Shown here: positions 52,332 through 62,115 of the stretch, one piece after another | Position numbering within the stretch: the stretch's first letter is position 1 | How the letters are laid out: every line of letters starts with the position of its first letter | Made by a program: the position numbers and the translations under genes | DNA from: Flavobacteriales bacterium | Lineage (GTDB): Bacteria; Bacteroidota; Bacteroidia; CAIKAF01 | Direction of reading: 5' to 3' | Assembly: GCA_018401695.1 (NCBI GenBank) | Contig: JAGYKD010000001.1 | Span: 598,016 to 662,015, forward strand | DNA: 64,000 nt | The notes under the pieces: generated by a model | Database searches by the model: none | Told to the model about the DNA's origin: nothing | Seen by the model: only the letters and a program-made list of their open reading frames with translations

Positions 52332-55300
52332 TTAGAAGGAGTCTAGATCGATAGGACGCATAACGCCAAACCATTTGATAATTCTTTCGCCAATATCAGG
52401 AGCTTGAATATGCATGATATACAATCCACTAGCAATAGGAATGTTGGCGTAGTTTTTCAAATCCCAGTCCAGAGAAGTTGTGGAGCTGGTAGATTTTTCC
52501 AAACGACGAATCAAAGTTCCATTTAAGGCATAGATACTCACGGTACACTGGTCGGGTAAGTTTACAATTTTCACACGGCTATCCACCTGACTTGTTTCGT
52601 ATCCACTGGCGGAGTAGTATGGATTAGGTACCACTTGAATCAAGTCTAGGGCCGCACGTGCCGCATCATTGTTGCCAATGGTGGGAGTGAGGTTATCCAT
52701 GGAGAAATTGTACAGGGGTTGATTGTTGTTCTCAGGGGTAGCCGAAACGTCATTGGCCGTAAAACCGGAGCGGTAACGACGAACCACCCGCATGCTAATG
52801 CGAATTTCTTCACGCAACCAGTCGGTTCCTTTGGGGTGGAAAGGCACCCCTGCCCAAGCACAGTTTCTCCAGATATTCCTAGAAATGGAAGGAGAAATAG
52901 AGCTTCTAGGCTCGCCATTCGGCAAATTCAGGTATTCCGCCAATTGTTCGCCTGCATCGTATGCAGGGAAGCTATTGTATGGGCCGTCGTTTCTATTTGA
53001 GCCGAACACATAAACGAAGTGCTTACCAGCTGCCAGAAGGTCACCTAATGGAGAGAACACCCCTTCGCCTGTGGATAAATCTGCCACAGATGGATTAAAT
53101 AACATATCCCTTCCGTTGTTCCCCACCAAGTAGGAGTCTTCTCCAAATGCCATATTTAACCTTTGTCCGGTTTCTACATCAATGGCATATCCCGGGAACC
53201 AGCTAAATCCCCATTCGGAAATATAGTTCGGGTCATTGGGATCGGTACTAACTCCAGCACCCGGAGTGGCAGGATTTCCATCCTGGTCTACCGAAGGGCT
53301 ATGACGCATGGACAATTTGTCGGGACGGGAGCTCAAGGCGGGGTGGCGATAGGCCAAGTTGACAATATCTTGGGTTTCGAACACCGGGCAACGTGTCCAC
53401 AAGGATCGGTCAGGAGTAAGGACAATGTCTACGGAAGGCATCAAGCGTTCAAATCGCACACTGGAGGCAATCCGGCCATTGGCGCCAATTACTGCATTTG
53501 AACCCAACTGATGGGCAGGACGGGTATTGTTGGCATCGTCTAAGAAAGTAATGGCTGAACCGGTTAGCATGTAAGGCACAATTCCACCACCCCCGAAGAA
53601 AGAAATATTTCGTTCAAAGCTGGCATCCGGGTCTACATAAAGGGCTTGATCAAAGCCGCCGGCACTTACCTCTATAAAGTTAGAGTTCCATTGCGGGTCT
53701 TGCTGGCTTTCGGTAGTACCTGAGCGCACATAGTTGGAAGGAGATCCTGTGTTTTGATCCGGGAAAAATCCTATCCACTGGTTTTGAATATTGCCGTACT
53801 CAATACTAGCGGCAATAAAGCCATTTTCGATTTCTCTGTCTTGACGAATATTGGCATTGATTATCTCATAAACTGGTCCGGGGTTTTGAACCTGGCGGAT
53901 AGTTATAGAGAAACCTAAGAAGGGGTCTGTGTCGGGAATATCTCTTCGGTCGAACATGATTTGTTCATAGGAAGTAGACAAATCTTTTTCAGAAACGGCC
54001 ACGGTATCCCCGGCCGGGCTTCCCGGCTCCAGAAGCACCCATCGTGCTTCAGGGCTCAAGGTTCCATCGGAGGCAGGATTGGGATCCGAAATCTTAAGTT
54101 GGTAAGATCCGCCACGCACTTTAAGTGGATCAATTACCTTAATGTTTACCGGACCAAAGCCAAGTTCGTAAACCAAAGTATCGGCTCGGTTTTCGGGAGA
54201 GTTCAGGATTAAATCTTCAGTTTCTTTGGTCAAACGAACATTATTTCCGCCATTTCCATATCCCTCAATCCGGGTAATCTGAGGACCGCTTCCATACAGA
54301 GAATTCAACAAGGTGCCATTAAGCTCAGGAGCAGGAATATGCGGAATGGCTGAATAGGCGCGAATGTTACGACGCCCCAAGAAGAAAGGCTCCTTTTGAC
54401 CATCCAATTGATTGGGGTCATTAGGATCGTAATTCTTGAAGTTATTGTATCCATAAGCCAAAGCCATAAAATAATAGGTCTTATGGTTTACCAAACGCTT
54501 GTCTTCCAAAGCAAATTGGTCTTCGTTTATTCGAAAAGAGTGAACAATCCCTTCGTTGGCGCCATTTACCATTACTTTTGGAACGGAGAAACCTAGGTCT
54601 TCGTCGAATTCAAAATTGGTAATGGTTCCTATTGGGTTTCCTACTTCATCAAAATCTCGGATATCGCACTGCGCCACCAATCGAGCCACACTATTGCCAT
54701 CTTCTCCAAAAATGTCAGTCGCAGTAACTGTTTCATCCCTAAGCTGGTAAATCATGTATCCTTGGAATCGGATCATTCGGTCGTAGATGGTCGAGTCGGT
54801 GGTAGTGCCCAAGTTAATGGTAGTCAATACCGGCTGGCTGGGATTAGAGAAGAAACCGTACAAAGAATCAATAGGGGTGTTTGAGGTATCAAAAAACACC
54901 AAGGTAGAGTCTGCAGTATTGCCATTGATGAATTGCTGCCCATACACGTACATACTATCACCGCTCTGAGTTGTATCGATACGGGTCCAAGCAGGAACAA
55001 AAATTACGGTATCGCGGGTTTCAGTTGATGTATTTAAAGAAAACTCAGGTATAAAGTAATTGAGCTCTTCGTACTCTTCCAAATAGTTGTTGCTGGTTGG
55101 GCGATTGGTCAGATACAAGATAAGCTCTCTGTCCAATTCCTGAATATTCAAATCCGGGGCATCCGGACCGTTCAATACCCGGAAACAGTTTTCGAACAAG
55201 GATTGTGCCTTTTGGTCGGCACGTAATACTCGAATAACGGACTCAAAGGGGTCTCCACTAGCCGTGCGGGCCCAAACTACTCCGGTGGTAATGTCGTTCA

Positions 55301-56858
55301 CATATCCGGGGCGAAGGGTAAAAGGACCGGCAGATTGGACAAAACGACGGTCACCGGGGGTATTCGGAGCGGCGCCTGTATTTTGTTCGCGCCAATCAAA
55401 TCCGGGGTCAATTCCTTTGGTTCCCCAATTGAGTGGATCTGAATCACCGGGGAACATAAAGTCGGCCACGATGTTGGTAGAACCGTTGCCCGGTGCCGGG
55501 TAACCATCACCACCAAATACCATCCGGGTATTGTCGAGCCAAATACCTCTCAGATAGTTGTAGTAACCGGGAGCTGTACTGGGGTCGGCAGTAGGACCGG
55601 TTCCGGGGTTGTTGTAATATACAAAGCGGCGCATTCCGAAACGCTCGTTATCGGCAATGGTATCGTCAAAGCCTAAGCCGTTGATACCAAAAGCACCACT
55701 CCAACGGCTGGTATCGCGGAGGTTGGAAATATCCAAAGGAGAAAAGGTTTCTGCGATTCCATTGGAGTCAAGGTAAGGTCCTTCGAAAAAGTCAATTCCA
55801 ATGGCTGGAGGGTTTTCTCCGTAGCCCAATTGACCCGAAAAATTATCGTCAAAGGCATCGCCATTATACATAAAGCCAAAACCGCGTTGAACATCACAAC
55901 CGGTGTAGTCATCAATGGCGCCACCAATATCTGCATCGGTGTTCACACCAAAATAGCATTCTGCCAAGGTGGTAGTTCCCCTGTTGATAAGCTCGTAGTT
56001 GTAGAAGGTCATGTTGTTGATCTCATCGTTGGTATTAAAACCAAAGGCTTGTGCCCGGATTTCCATACCAATGGGATCGCCTTGAGACTCCCCGTGGATG
56101 TTTCCTTTATCGTTAAACACCCACCAAAGGGTGAAGTCTCCATAAACGAAGGCTGAGCGATCCGACGCACAGTCGATGTTATTGTCCAAGTCATAGAAGG
56201 GGTAATCGCAATCTTCCCAGCGATATACACCATCGTCGTTGGCGTCAAAAAAGGGCGCCAAAAGGGGCTGCATATCCAAATGTTGCCCATTGGCCTGAAC
56301 GATAGGGTTTCCGGGCCATTCACGAATAGATTCAGGGACGGTATATCCATCACAACTCGGATCATCGGGAGCGATACAATTACACAAACGGAATTGCTCC
56401 ACTTCCTGACGGGTAATGGCCCAGATTTGGTCGTACAAATCGCAGGTTTCCGGATCAACTTCTGCAGTTCCTAAGCGATCTAAGGGACCTGTGAAGTAGT
56501 CAACACCGCTGCTGCGGTAACGTTGGGCCGCCAATTTTAGGGTTTGGGTGTTCTGGTCGCGACCTCCAATCCAGAGGGTGCCCACATACAGGGAGTGTCT
56601 CCCGGAACCTTGGGGAACCTCATAGCGGGCGTTGGCAATCAAGTCCCACCACATATCGCCGCCAGAGTGAATCAACGCACGTACGTTGTTTACATTCAAT
56701 TCGGCTGAAGTGGATGGAGGCAAACAATCTGCTGCCAAGGCTTTATCGGGATTGGTGCCTGAACCACCCGATTTATCGCCGCCTCTTTTGTAGGCGTAAC
56801 CGGTTTGGCTGGCGGTAAGCATGACCGCAAAGACCAGATACATTCGGAACTGCTTCAT
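52332..56858 (-). CDS. Giant exported protein with T9SS-like C-terminal domain
   Basis: A 1508-residue exported protein (MKQFRMYLVFAVMLTASQTGYA signal; ATG ending 56858, since 56900 would overlap the preceding stop region). Mostly beta-rich with many Asp/Asn segments (ALAADCLPPSTSAELNVNN, DDNGVYRWEDCDYPFYDLDNN near 200). The C-terminus has VVPNPYYSASGYE, VSIYALNGTLIRRLEK, IPIASGLYIMHIQAP and a longer end, GERIIKWFGVMRPIDLDSF, which resembles a sorting domain but with an unusual tail. Second gene of a TonB-receptor operon; role unknown, probably surface-exposed. It is the longest gene in the window. Confidence 0.75.
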   Translation of the reverse strand: MKQFRMYLVFAVMLTASQTGYAYKRGGDKSGGSGTNPDKALAADCLPPSTSAELNVNNVRALIHSGGDMWWDLIANARYEVPQGSGRHSLYVGTLWIGGRDQNTQTLKLAAQRYRSSGVDYFTGPLDRLGTAEVDPETCDLYDQIWAITRQEVEQFRLCNCIAPDDPSCDGYTVPESIREWPGNPIVQANGQHLDMQPLLAPFFDANDDGVYRWEDCDYPFYDLDNNIDCASDRSAFVYGDFTLWWVFNDKGNIHGESQGDPIGMEIRAQAFGFNTNDEINNMTFYNYELINRGTTTLAECYFGVNTDADIGGAIDDYTGCDVQRGFGFMYNGDAFDDNFSGQLGYGENPPAIGIDFFEGPYLDSNGIAETFSPLDISNLRDTSRWSGAFGINGLGFDDTIADNERFGMRRFVYYNNPGTGPTADPSTAPGYYNYLRGIWLDNTRMVFGGDGYPAPGNGSTNIVADFMFPGDSDPLNWGTKGIDPGFDWREQNTGAAPNTPGDRRFVQSAGPFTLRPGYVNDITTGVVWARTASGDPFESVIRVLRADQKAQSLFENCFRVLNGPDAPDLNIQELDRELILYLTNRPTSNNYLEEYEELNYFIPEFSLNTSTETRDTVIFVPAWTRIDTTQSGDSMYVYGQQFINGNTADSTLVFFDTSNTPIDSLYGFFSNPSQPVLTTINLGTTTDSTIYDRMIRFQGYMIYQLRDETVTATDIFGEDGNSVARLVAQCDIRDFDEVGNPIGTITNFEFDEDLGFSVPKVMVNGANEGIVHSFRINEDQFALEDKRLVNHKTYYFMALAYGYNNFKNYDPNDPNQLDGQKEPFFLGRRNIRAYSAIPHIPAPELNGTLLNSLYGSGPQITRIEGYGNGGNNVRLTKETEDLILNSPENRADTLVYELGFGPVNIKVIDPLKVRGGSYQLKISDPNPASDGTLSPEARWVLLEPGSPAGDTVAVSEKDLSTSYEQIMFDRRDIPDTDPFLGFSITIRQVQNPGPVYEIINANIRQDREIENGFIAASIEYGNIQNQWIGFFPDQNTGSPSNYVRSGTTESQQDPQWNSNFIEVSAGGFDQALYVDPDASFERNISFFGGGGIVPYMLTGSAITFLDDANNTRPAHQLGSNAVIGANGRIASSVRFERLMPSVDIVLTPDRSLWTRCPVFETQDIVNLAYRHPALSSRPDKLSMRHSPSVDQDGNPATPGAGVSTDPNDPNYISEWGFSWFPGYAIDVETGQRLNMAFGEDSYLVGNNGRDMLFNPSVADLSTGEGVFSPLGDLLAAGKHFVYVFGSNRNDGPYNSFPAYDAGEQLAEYLNLPNGEPRSSISPSISRNIWRNCAWAGVPFHPKGTDWLREEIRISMRVVRRYRSGFTANDVSATPENNNQPLYNFSMDNLTPTIGNNDAARAALDLIQVVPNPYYSASGYETSQVDSRVKIVNLPDQCTVSIYALNGTLIRRLEKSTSSTTSLDWDLKNYANIPIASGLYIMHIQAPDIGERIIKWFGVMRPIDLDSF

Positions 56859-56900
56859 ATGTCTTGTTGCTTCGGTAGTCGTTAGGAACGTTTGTGTCAA

Positions 56901-59900
56901 TTAAAAGGATAGTATAGCACCCAAGCGAATTCTGCGCGGCAGACTCAGGTTGCGTGGGTCGTTCACTTTCAAAGTATACATATCTTGGAAAGCTAGCGGG
57001 TCTATTTGACCGTTGATGAAGGGCTGGAATTGGGGTGCCGTCAAGTAGCCATCATCGTCCGGGTTGCCGGTAGCGGCATATACCGCTATGGTGTTTTGAA
57101 TGTCAAATACATTCAACACCTGCAGGTAAATGTTCAAGGTAGACTTCTTGCGGTTGTCGTTGTCGCCGCCGTCTTTTTTCTTACCCCAGAAGATGTTGAT
57201 GTCTTTATCCACCATTAAGTCGATATTGAATTCCCAAGGCAAACGGTTTCCGTTGATGGATCCCTCCAAGGAAGGTTGGCCTCCGCCCCCCAACAATTGG
57301 GTTCCGGTTACATTGCTTTGTCCGCTGTAAGGCACTCCGGAACCACCGCGAAGCGTGGCACTCCAGCCAAAGTTTTGCAACAGAGGTTTAAGTGCTGCCG
57401 GGCCATTGTACTTATGGCCTCTTCCACCATTTCCGTCGCCGCCGAAACGGTAAATTAAGAAGGCAGTAAACAAATGTCTACGGTCGTAATTGGTAGGTAC
57501 GGTGGTACGCAAGTTGGGTTGGCCTGAGTTTACCAAGTTCAACTGACTGGTGTTGTCTGAACCTGTACCATCGGCAAACTGAAGGGTATAGGTAGCCGTC
57601 ATTTTCATATTACCAATCTGACGTGTTTCGTACTCAAAGGTAATTCCCTTAACGGTACCGAAGTCAATGTTGTCCCAACTTCCATAAGAACGGGGGAAGG
57701 CCTCGTTTATGCGCACCAAGGCAATCATGTCGCGCAGCTCACGATAAAAGGCCGATATTTTCAAAGCTGAATTTTCGGTGAGCTTTTGGCGGAAACCAAG
57801 CGAGAAGTCGGTGGTACGCTCCGGACGCAAGCTCGGATTATTGAAGAAGGTCCCAAAGTTGTTGTATGCTGCATTGTCCCAGAAGAAATAATCCAAGGGA
57901 TTCAAGCGAACGGCACCTGATGGGCGCTGAGTCAAGACATCGTAATACGCGGTAAATCCGACGTTGTCTGAGATGGGGAAGCTGAAAGATACCCGAGGCA
58001 TAACGTTTACCTGAGGCGTGTAGTCTTCAAACGCACCACTTGGGGTAAAGCCTTGGCTTTGTACATCGTCGTCGGGATTCACCATTAAAGGCTGAACTCT
58101 TCCGTTGGCGGTGCGTAGCAAAGCAGGATCATTGATTACCTGCCCTTCGGCATTGTACCATACGTTGCCGTTGCGGTAGCCCAAGATGTCGGTCGGGTTG
58201 TTCCGGTCGTTTACGTAAACCACGTAATCGTTTCCGATGTTACCGGGGTGGGTAACGCTGTTGCCACCCAAATCTGCAACCTCACCGGCACTGCGTGTTT
58301 GATACAGTGAGTAGGGATCGCTCAACACTTGTTGGTTGGCGTCGAAGCGGTCGATACGCACCCCTACATTAAAGATGATGTCTTTAAAGGAGAACTTATC
58401 CTGAATATAACCCGCCAAATAAATGGGTTGGAAACTGCCAATGGGTCGTGTAAAGTTGCCAAACTCATCGCGGGCGGTAAAGAAGTCATCGAAAGTAATG
58501 TTTCCGGTGGACCGATTTCCATACACATCGTAGCCGTAATAGGTTACCAGGTTATTTCCTTGGTTCAAGAGTTCGTTGGCGCTAAACATGGTGATGTCCA
58601 ATTGACCGGGATCCAAAGCATCGACATCTACGGTTTCCAGACCATCTTCAGACAAGCCCAAGCTGCGACGCAAGTTCCAGTCAAAGAAGGACTGACCAAC
58701 ACCAAATTTGTAGCCGGTTTCTGCGGTGCGCTCTTCGTCTTCGCGATATAGGGCCGGGTAGTTGATGGTATCTTGGAACACTCCGGTCTCCGGATCATAA
58801 ACGGGCATGGGAGCTGAAGTGTCAATTACACCCAAGTGGGCATTGGCCAATTGCCAGCCGGTTCTCCAAAGCCCTACAGGAGCTAGGTTGTAGAAGGCAT
58901 CGTTGCGTTGCTCAAACTCAAATCCAATTTGGAAATCGTGGTCTCCAATGCTGGCGGAACCTTGACCAACCACACGGAATTGGTTGTTGTCGCTCTTAGA
59001 GAAACCGTTGAATTGGGTGCCTGGGTGTGTCCACAAATTATACACCGAACGGGGGTTTTGTCCATTAAGAAGACCACCACCATTGATGATGTTGGGCAGC
59101 TGGTCGTACACTCCAATTGGGGCGTCAAATAAGGTATAGTATTGATTGGTGATGGCAGAGGAGGTTGGGTTTAAATCGCCGGGTTGGAAAGTAACCAGGG
59201 TATCTTGCATACCTCCGTACAACCAACCGGACATATTGGTTTTGGGATCCAAGCCAAAACTTGGGTATACTGGGCGGCGTAGGATGTCAAAACGCCCGAC
59301 GTAACCGTAGTTAAAGAAGTTTTCTTGATGGGTAGCGTCTTGCGTAGTACCTAAGCCTTTGAGGTAGTCCACTTGCAAAGACACTACGGCATTTCTCAAG
59401 CCCCCTTTCTTTAAAGAATCGGGTGCTTCGTCTTTGAAACGGTGTACCACACGTCCCCAAACGTTCCAGGTGAAGTTGGTAGATTCGGCGTTGTTTTCCC
59501 AGTTAAAAAGGGAATAATTGTAGGTAGTTCCGTCTCGACCGCCCATTTGGCGGGAGAGGTTTACAAAGCCCCCGGCCGAAATGGTAGTATAATCGCTGGC
59601 AAGCACATCAAATTTAGCTTGGAAATTTAAGGTGGAGCTGGCAACGTTGAGGCGCTGTGGAATGGTTTCGAAGGCATCGCGGCGCAGGTATTCTGCATTG
59701 AGCCTACTACCGGTTCCGGTTTCGGACAGACGGATGGGGTTTTCACGCAGGTCGCGCAACACATCCTCACGCACCCGCCATATGTCTCCGGAAACCGGAG
59801 AAGGGTCGCCACGGTAATTACCTTCTACCGTACCTAAAAAGCCTACCATAGGCACTTTATTGTTGGTGCCGGGAGCGGTGCGTTTAATCAGTGGACCACC

Positions 59901-60665
59901 AACAGCGGCACTGAAGAGGGCGTCGTCCCAATTGTCTAAAAATTTAGAGGTACGTCCTTCGATGTTTCCGAACCATTTTGGGGAAATACCGCGGGTAGTA
60001 AGCAAAATAATACCTCCTGTGGCATCGCCATACATGGCAGGTACACCACCCAAAATCACTTGTGTTTCTTCAACTGCTTGCTGAGGTAGCGAACCTGAAC
60101 CACCACGAATTTTCACCCCGTCGATAAACACAGTAGCACCGGATCGAGCGCCGCGGATATTGCCGACCTCGCCGTCGCGGCTAAACACACCGCCGACGGT
60201 GGTAACCGCAGACAAAGGACTACGGCTGGGAAGCTTTAGGATGTCTTCACGAGAAATGGTGGTGCGCACCATGGTTTCGTCCTTCTTAATTAAAGGATCG
60301 AGGTCAATTACTACATCATATCCTTCAATTAATACGGATTCCTGTTTTAATTGGGCATTTACGAAGGTAATGTTACCCCCGGATTCTACTCGAATTACCC
60401 TTTTTTGCTTGGCCAGGCCAACGGAGGTAATTAAAAGCTCATAATCGCCTGCCGGCACGGCTTTCATCCAATATTGGCCTTCGAAATTGGTGCTTTCTCC
60501 GCGTACCTGAACGCCGTCTTTCATGAGCACCACATTAGCAAAAGGCACCGGTTCTCCTTTGTCGTCGGTGACGATTCCCTTGAGTTCGCCCATTGCACCC
60601 TGCGCTAGTAGGCTGCCGTGCAAAACCAAGAGTGCCATTGCTAAGTTTAGTATTTTCTTCATCAT
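56901..60665 (-). CDS. TonB-dependent outer-membrane receptor with carboxypeptidase-regulatory domain
   Basis: A 1254-residue receptor. Signal peptide MMKKILNLAMALLVLHGSLLAQ; carboxypeptidase-regulatory-like domain at about 25-110 (GELKGIVTDDKGEPVPFANVVL, GDYELLITSVG); plug domain at about 130-230 (KLPSRSPLSAVTTVGGVF, NIRGARSGATVFIDGVKIRGG). The 22-stranded barrel follows to the C-terminus (RRIRLGAILSF). It takes energy from TonB-ExbB-ExbD. SusC-type starch receptors also carry such a domain, but no SusD partner is present. The operon also codes for the giant exported protein and the PorV-like protein. Substrate unknown. Confidence 0.88.
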   Translation of the reverse strand: MMKKILNLAMALLVLHGSLLAQGAMGELKGIVTDDKGEPVPFANVVLMKDGVQVRGESTNFEGQYWMKAVPAGDYELLITSVGLAKQKRVIRVESGGNITFVNAQLKQESVLIEGYDVVIDLDPLIKKDETMVRTTISREDILKLPSRSPLSAVTTVGGVFSRDGEVGNIRGARSGATVFIDGVKIRGGSGSLPQQAVEETQVILGGVPAMYGDATGGIILLTTRGISPKWFGNIEGRTSKFLDNWDDALFSAAVGGPLIKRTAPGTNNKVPMVGFLGTVEGNYRGDPSPVSGDIWRVREDVLRDLRENPIRLSETGTGSRLNAEYLRRDAFETIPQRLNVASSTLNFQAKFDVLASDYTTISAGGFVNLSRQMGGRDGTTYNYSLFNWENNAESTNFTWNVWGRVVHRFKDEAPDSLKKGGLRNAVVSLQVDYLKGLGTTQDATHQENFFNYGYVGRFDILRRPVYPSFGLDPKTNMSGWLYGGMQDTLVTFQPGDLNPTSSAITNQYYTLFDAPIGVYDQLPNIINGGGLLNGQNPRSVYNLWTHPGTQFNGFSKSDNNQFRVVGQGSASIGDHDFQIGFEFEQRNDAFYNLAPVGLWRTGWQLANAHLGVIDTSAPMPVYDPETGVFQDTINYPALYREDEERTAETGYKFGVGQSFFDWNLRRSLGLSEDGLETVDVDALDPGQLDITMFSANELLNQGNNLVTYYGYDVYGNRSTGNITFDDFFTARDEFGNFTRPIGSFQPIYLAGYIQDKFSFKDIIFNVGVRIDRFDANQQVLSDPYSLYQTRSAGEVADLGGNSVTHPGNIGNDYVVYVNDRNNPTDILGYRNGNVWYNAEGQVINDPALLRTANGRVQPLMVNPDDDVQSQGFTPSGAFEDYTPQVNVMPRVSFSFPISDNVGFTAYYDVLTQRPSGAVRLNPLDYFFWDNAAYNNFGTFFNNPSLRPERTTDFSLGFRQKLTENSALKISAFYRELRDMIALVRINEAFPRSYGSWDNIDFGTVKGITFEYETRQIGNMKMTATYTLQFADGTGSDNTSQLNLVNSGQPNLRTTVPTNYDRRHLFTAFLIYRFGGDGNGGRGHKYNGPAALKPLLQNFGWSATLRGGSGVPYSGQSNVTGTQLLGGGGQPSLEGSINGNRLPWEFNIDLMVDKDINIFWGKKKDGGDNDNRKKSTLNIYLQVLNVFDIQNTIAVYAATGNPDDDGYLTAPQFQPFINGQIDPLAFQDMYTLKVNDPRNLSLPRRIRLGAILSF

Positions 60666-60715
60666 ATCCGTGAGGATTTAAGGGTGTATGATGCTACCGT
60701 TAATTTTTGAATTTG

Positions 60716-60745
60716 TAAAAGTAGATATTTAAGGTGTTTTAACAA
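60716..60745 (-). promoter_or_regulatory. Putative promoter of the TonB receptor operon
   Basis: On the minus strand a TTG (60743-60745) is followed after 19 nt by TACTTTTA (60716-60723), close to the Bacteroidota -33/-7 arrangement (TAnnTTTG with one mismatch). It lies about 50 nt upstream of the start at 60665. Confidence 0.5.
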
Positions 60746-60781
60746 GCAAGAGCATCATATGGTTGCTTGCAAAAAGCACCA

Positions 60782-61195
60782 TCAAGCGTATGGCCTTTCC
60801 ATAATAGCCTGATAAATAATCGCTTTCCTTGCTTCATCCGCATTAAAATTTATAGCACTTTCTTCTGTTTTCAACGAGTTTTCGGGAATTGGTTCCACTT
60901 TTGTCGGCTCCATGGTTTGCCCGGATGGGTTTGGTTTTAAACCCTCGTACTGCATACTCCAAGGCCTTTCCAAAGTGCCTTCGGGTGCCATTGGCTGTAC
61001 TTCGTGGCGCTGCTCTTGATTCCGTTGGGCCATTTCTCGTGCCTCCTTGAGCAATTCTTCGGCGCGCTGCCTGGCGGTCTTTTGCCCTTTAGGGGCATTG
61101 GGGCTCTTTTTTTGTTGGCCTTTGTTCCACTGCTTATATGCACTGCTAATGATACCAAAGGCGGCAATTAGCAAATAAAAAATCCATTCTTCCAT
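60782..61195 (-). CDS. Small single-TM protein of unknown function
   Basis: A 137-residue protein. The start ATG ending at 61195 (MEEWIFYLLIAAFGIISSAYKQW) gives an N-terminal membrane anchor; an ATG at 61219 would add 8 residues. After the helix comes a basic/Gln-rich, probably disordered or coiled region (KARQRAEELLKEAREMAQRNQEQ). The C-terminus ends with a motif (ADEARKAIIYQAIMERPYA) seen in Bacteroidota hypothetical proteins. Function unknown. Confidence 0.65.
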   Translation of the reverse strand: MEEWIFYLLIAAFGIISSAYKQWNKGQQKKSPNAPKGQKTARQRAEELLKEAREMAQRNQEQRHEVQPMAPEGTLERPWSMQYEGLKPNPSGQTMEPTKVEPIPENSLKTEESAINFNADEARKAIIYQAIMERPYA

Positions 61196-61377
61196 GATTA
61201 CTGCAAATTTCTTAATCAAAGTTAAAAGGAAAGTACGGCCTTAACAATTACAAAAAAGGGGATTTGTCGGTAAACATCTTTCGGTCTATTGTTTTAGGAG
61301 GTTTCCGGAAAAGTTTTTGCATGATTTTTGTTGTGGGAGATATACGCGCCCCGGACCGGCACGAAAAGCCCGGAAAA

Positions 61378-61456
61378 GCCAAAGCCGCGGCGCTTGGCGG
61401 GCGGAGGCTGCAACTCGGTGGAAGCCCCCGCACCGCCTAGCGCTGCGTGCTTTGGC
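61378..61456 (+). repeat. Dispersed hairpin element, copy 8 (about 61.4 kb)
   Basis: Arms 61378-61400 (gccaaagc and gcgct and ggcgg blocks) and 61433-61456 pair as inverted repeats. The core 61401-61432 has GCGGA, inner stem GGCT/AGCC around the 13-nt loop GCAACTCGGTGGA, then CCCGCA. It lies between the small TM protein gene and ruvC. Confidence 0.72.
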
Positions 61457-61493
61457 TTTGAGGACTTAAAGGGAGGGCCGGAAAAGGCGCCCC

Positions 61494-62096
61494 CTATTTT
61501 AGGCGATTCGGATTGGCTTTAAGGAAGTCGGACCACTGGTTTTTTCCTTTGCCTGAGCCGCCCATTTGACGAAGGCTGCCGGCGGCTTTGGGGCGTTGGG
61601 TGGCGTTTCCTAGTCTAAAAAAGTGACAAATGGCCACTCCGAGGGCGTCCGTGGCGTCGGCACTGAGTGGTTCGGGAATAGGGCCGCAGATACTTCGTGC
61701 CATAGCTGCTACTTGCTCTTTACTGCTGTTGCCTCTGCCGGTTAGTGCTAATTTAATTTCGCGTGGAGCATATTCGGCCACAGACATGCCTTGGCTCATG
61801 GCGGTGGCAATAACAACGCCCTGTGCGCGTCCCAGTTTGAGCATGCTTTGTACGTTTTTGCCAAAAAAAGGTGCTTCTATGGCCAATTCCTTGGGCTTGT
61901 GCTTAAACAGCTGGTTCAACACAAATTGATGAATATCGCCCAAACGTTCAAAATGGCTGCGTTTAGGGTCCAAGGAAAGGTGTCCTACATCGTGAACCCG
62001 GACTATTGAAGTTCCCTTAACCTGCAGCAGTGCAAAACCTAAGGTGGTGGTTCCCGGGTCAATTCCCAGAATATTATATGCTTCGTCTGTGGGCAT
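61494..62096 (-). CDS. ruvC: Crossover junction endodeoxyribonuclease RuvC
   Basis: A 200-residue Holliday-junction resolvase. Catalytic acidic residues lie in GIDPGTTTLGFAL (11-23, first Asp), LAIEAPFFGKN (about 70-80, Glu), and DATDALGVAICH (about 148-159, final Asp pair). It is followed by a short basic C-terminal tail (about 165-200). It should cooperate with RuvAB (not in the window) in recombination. It is divergent from the flippase-like gene, with 19 bp between starts. Confidence 0.95.
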   Translation of the reverse strand: MPTDEAYNILGIDPGTTTLGFALLQVKGTSIVRVHDVGHLSLDPKRSHFERLGDIHQFVLNQLFKHKPKELAIEAPFFGKNVQSMLKLGRAQGVVIATAMSQGMSVAEYAPREIKLALTGRGNSSKEQVAAMARSICGPIPEPLSADATDALGVAICHFFRLGNATQRPKAAGSLRQMGGSGKGKNQWSDFLKANPNRLK

Positions 62097-62115
62097 TGGC
62101 TAATTTAGGCGTCGA

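Noticed and set aside
56901-60665. SusC-type nutrient-uptake locus
   Set aside because: The receptor has a regulatory domain like SusC, but no SusD-like lipoprotein or glycoside hydrolase is adjacent; the partners are a giant exported protein and a PorV-like barrel.
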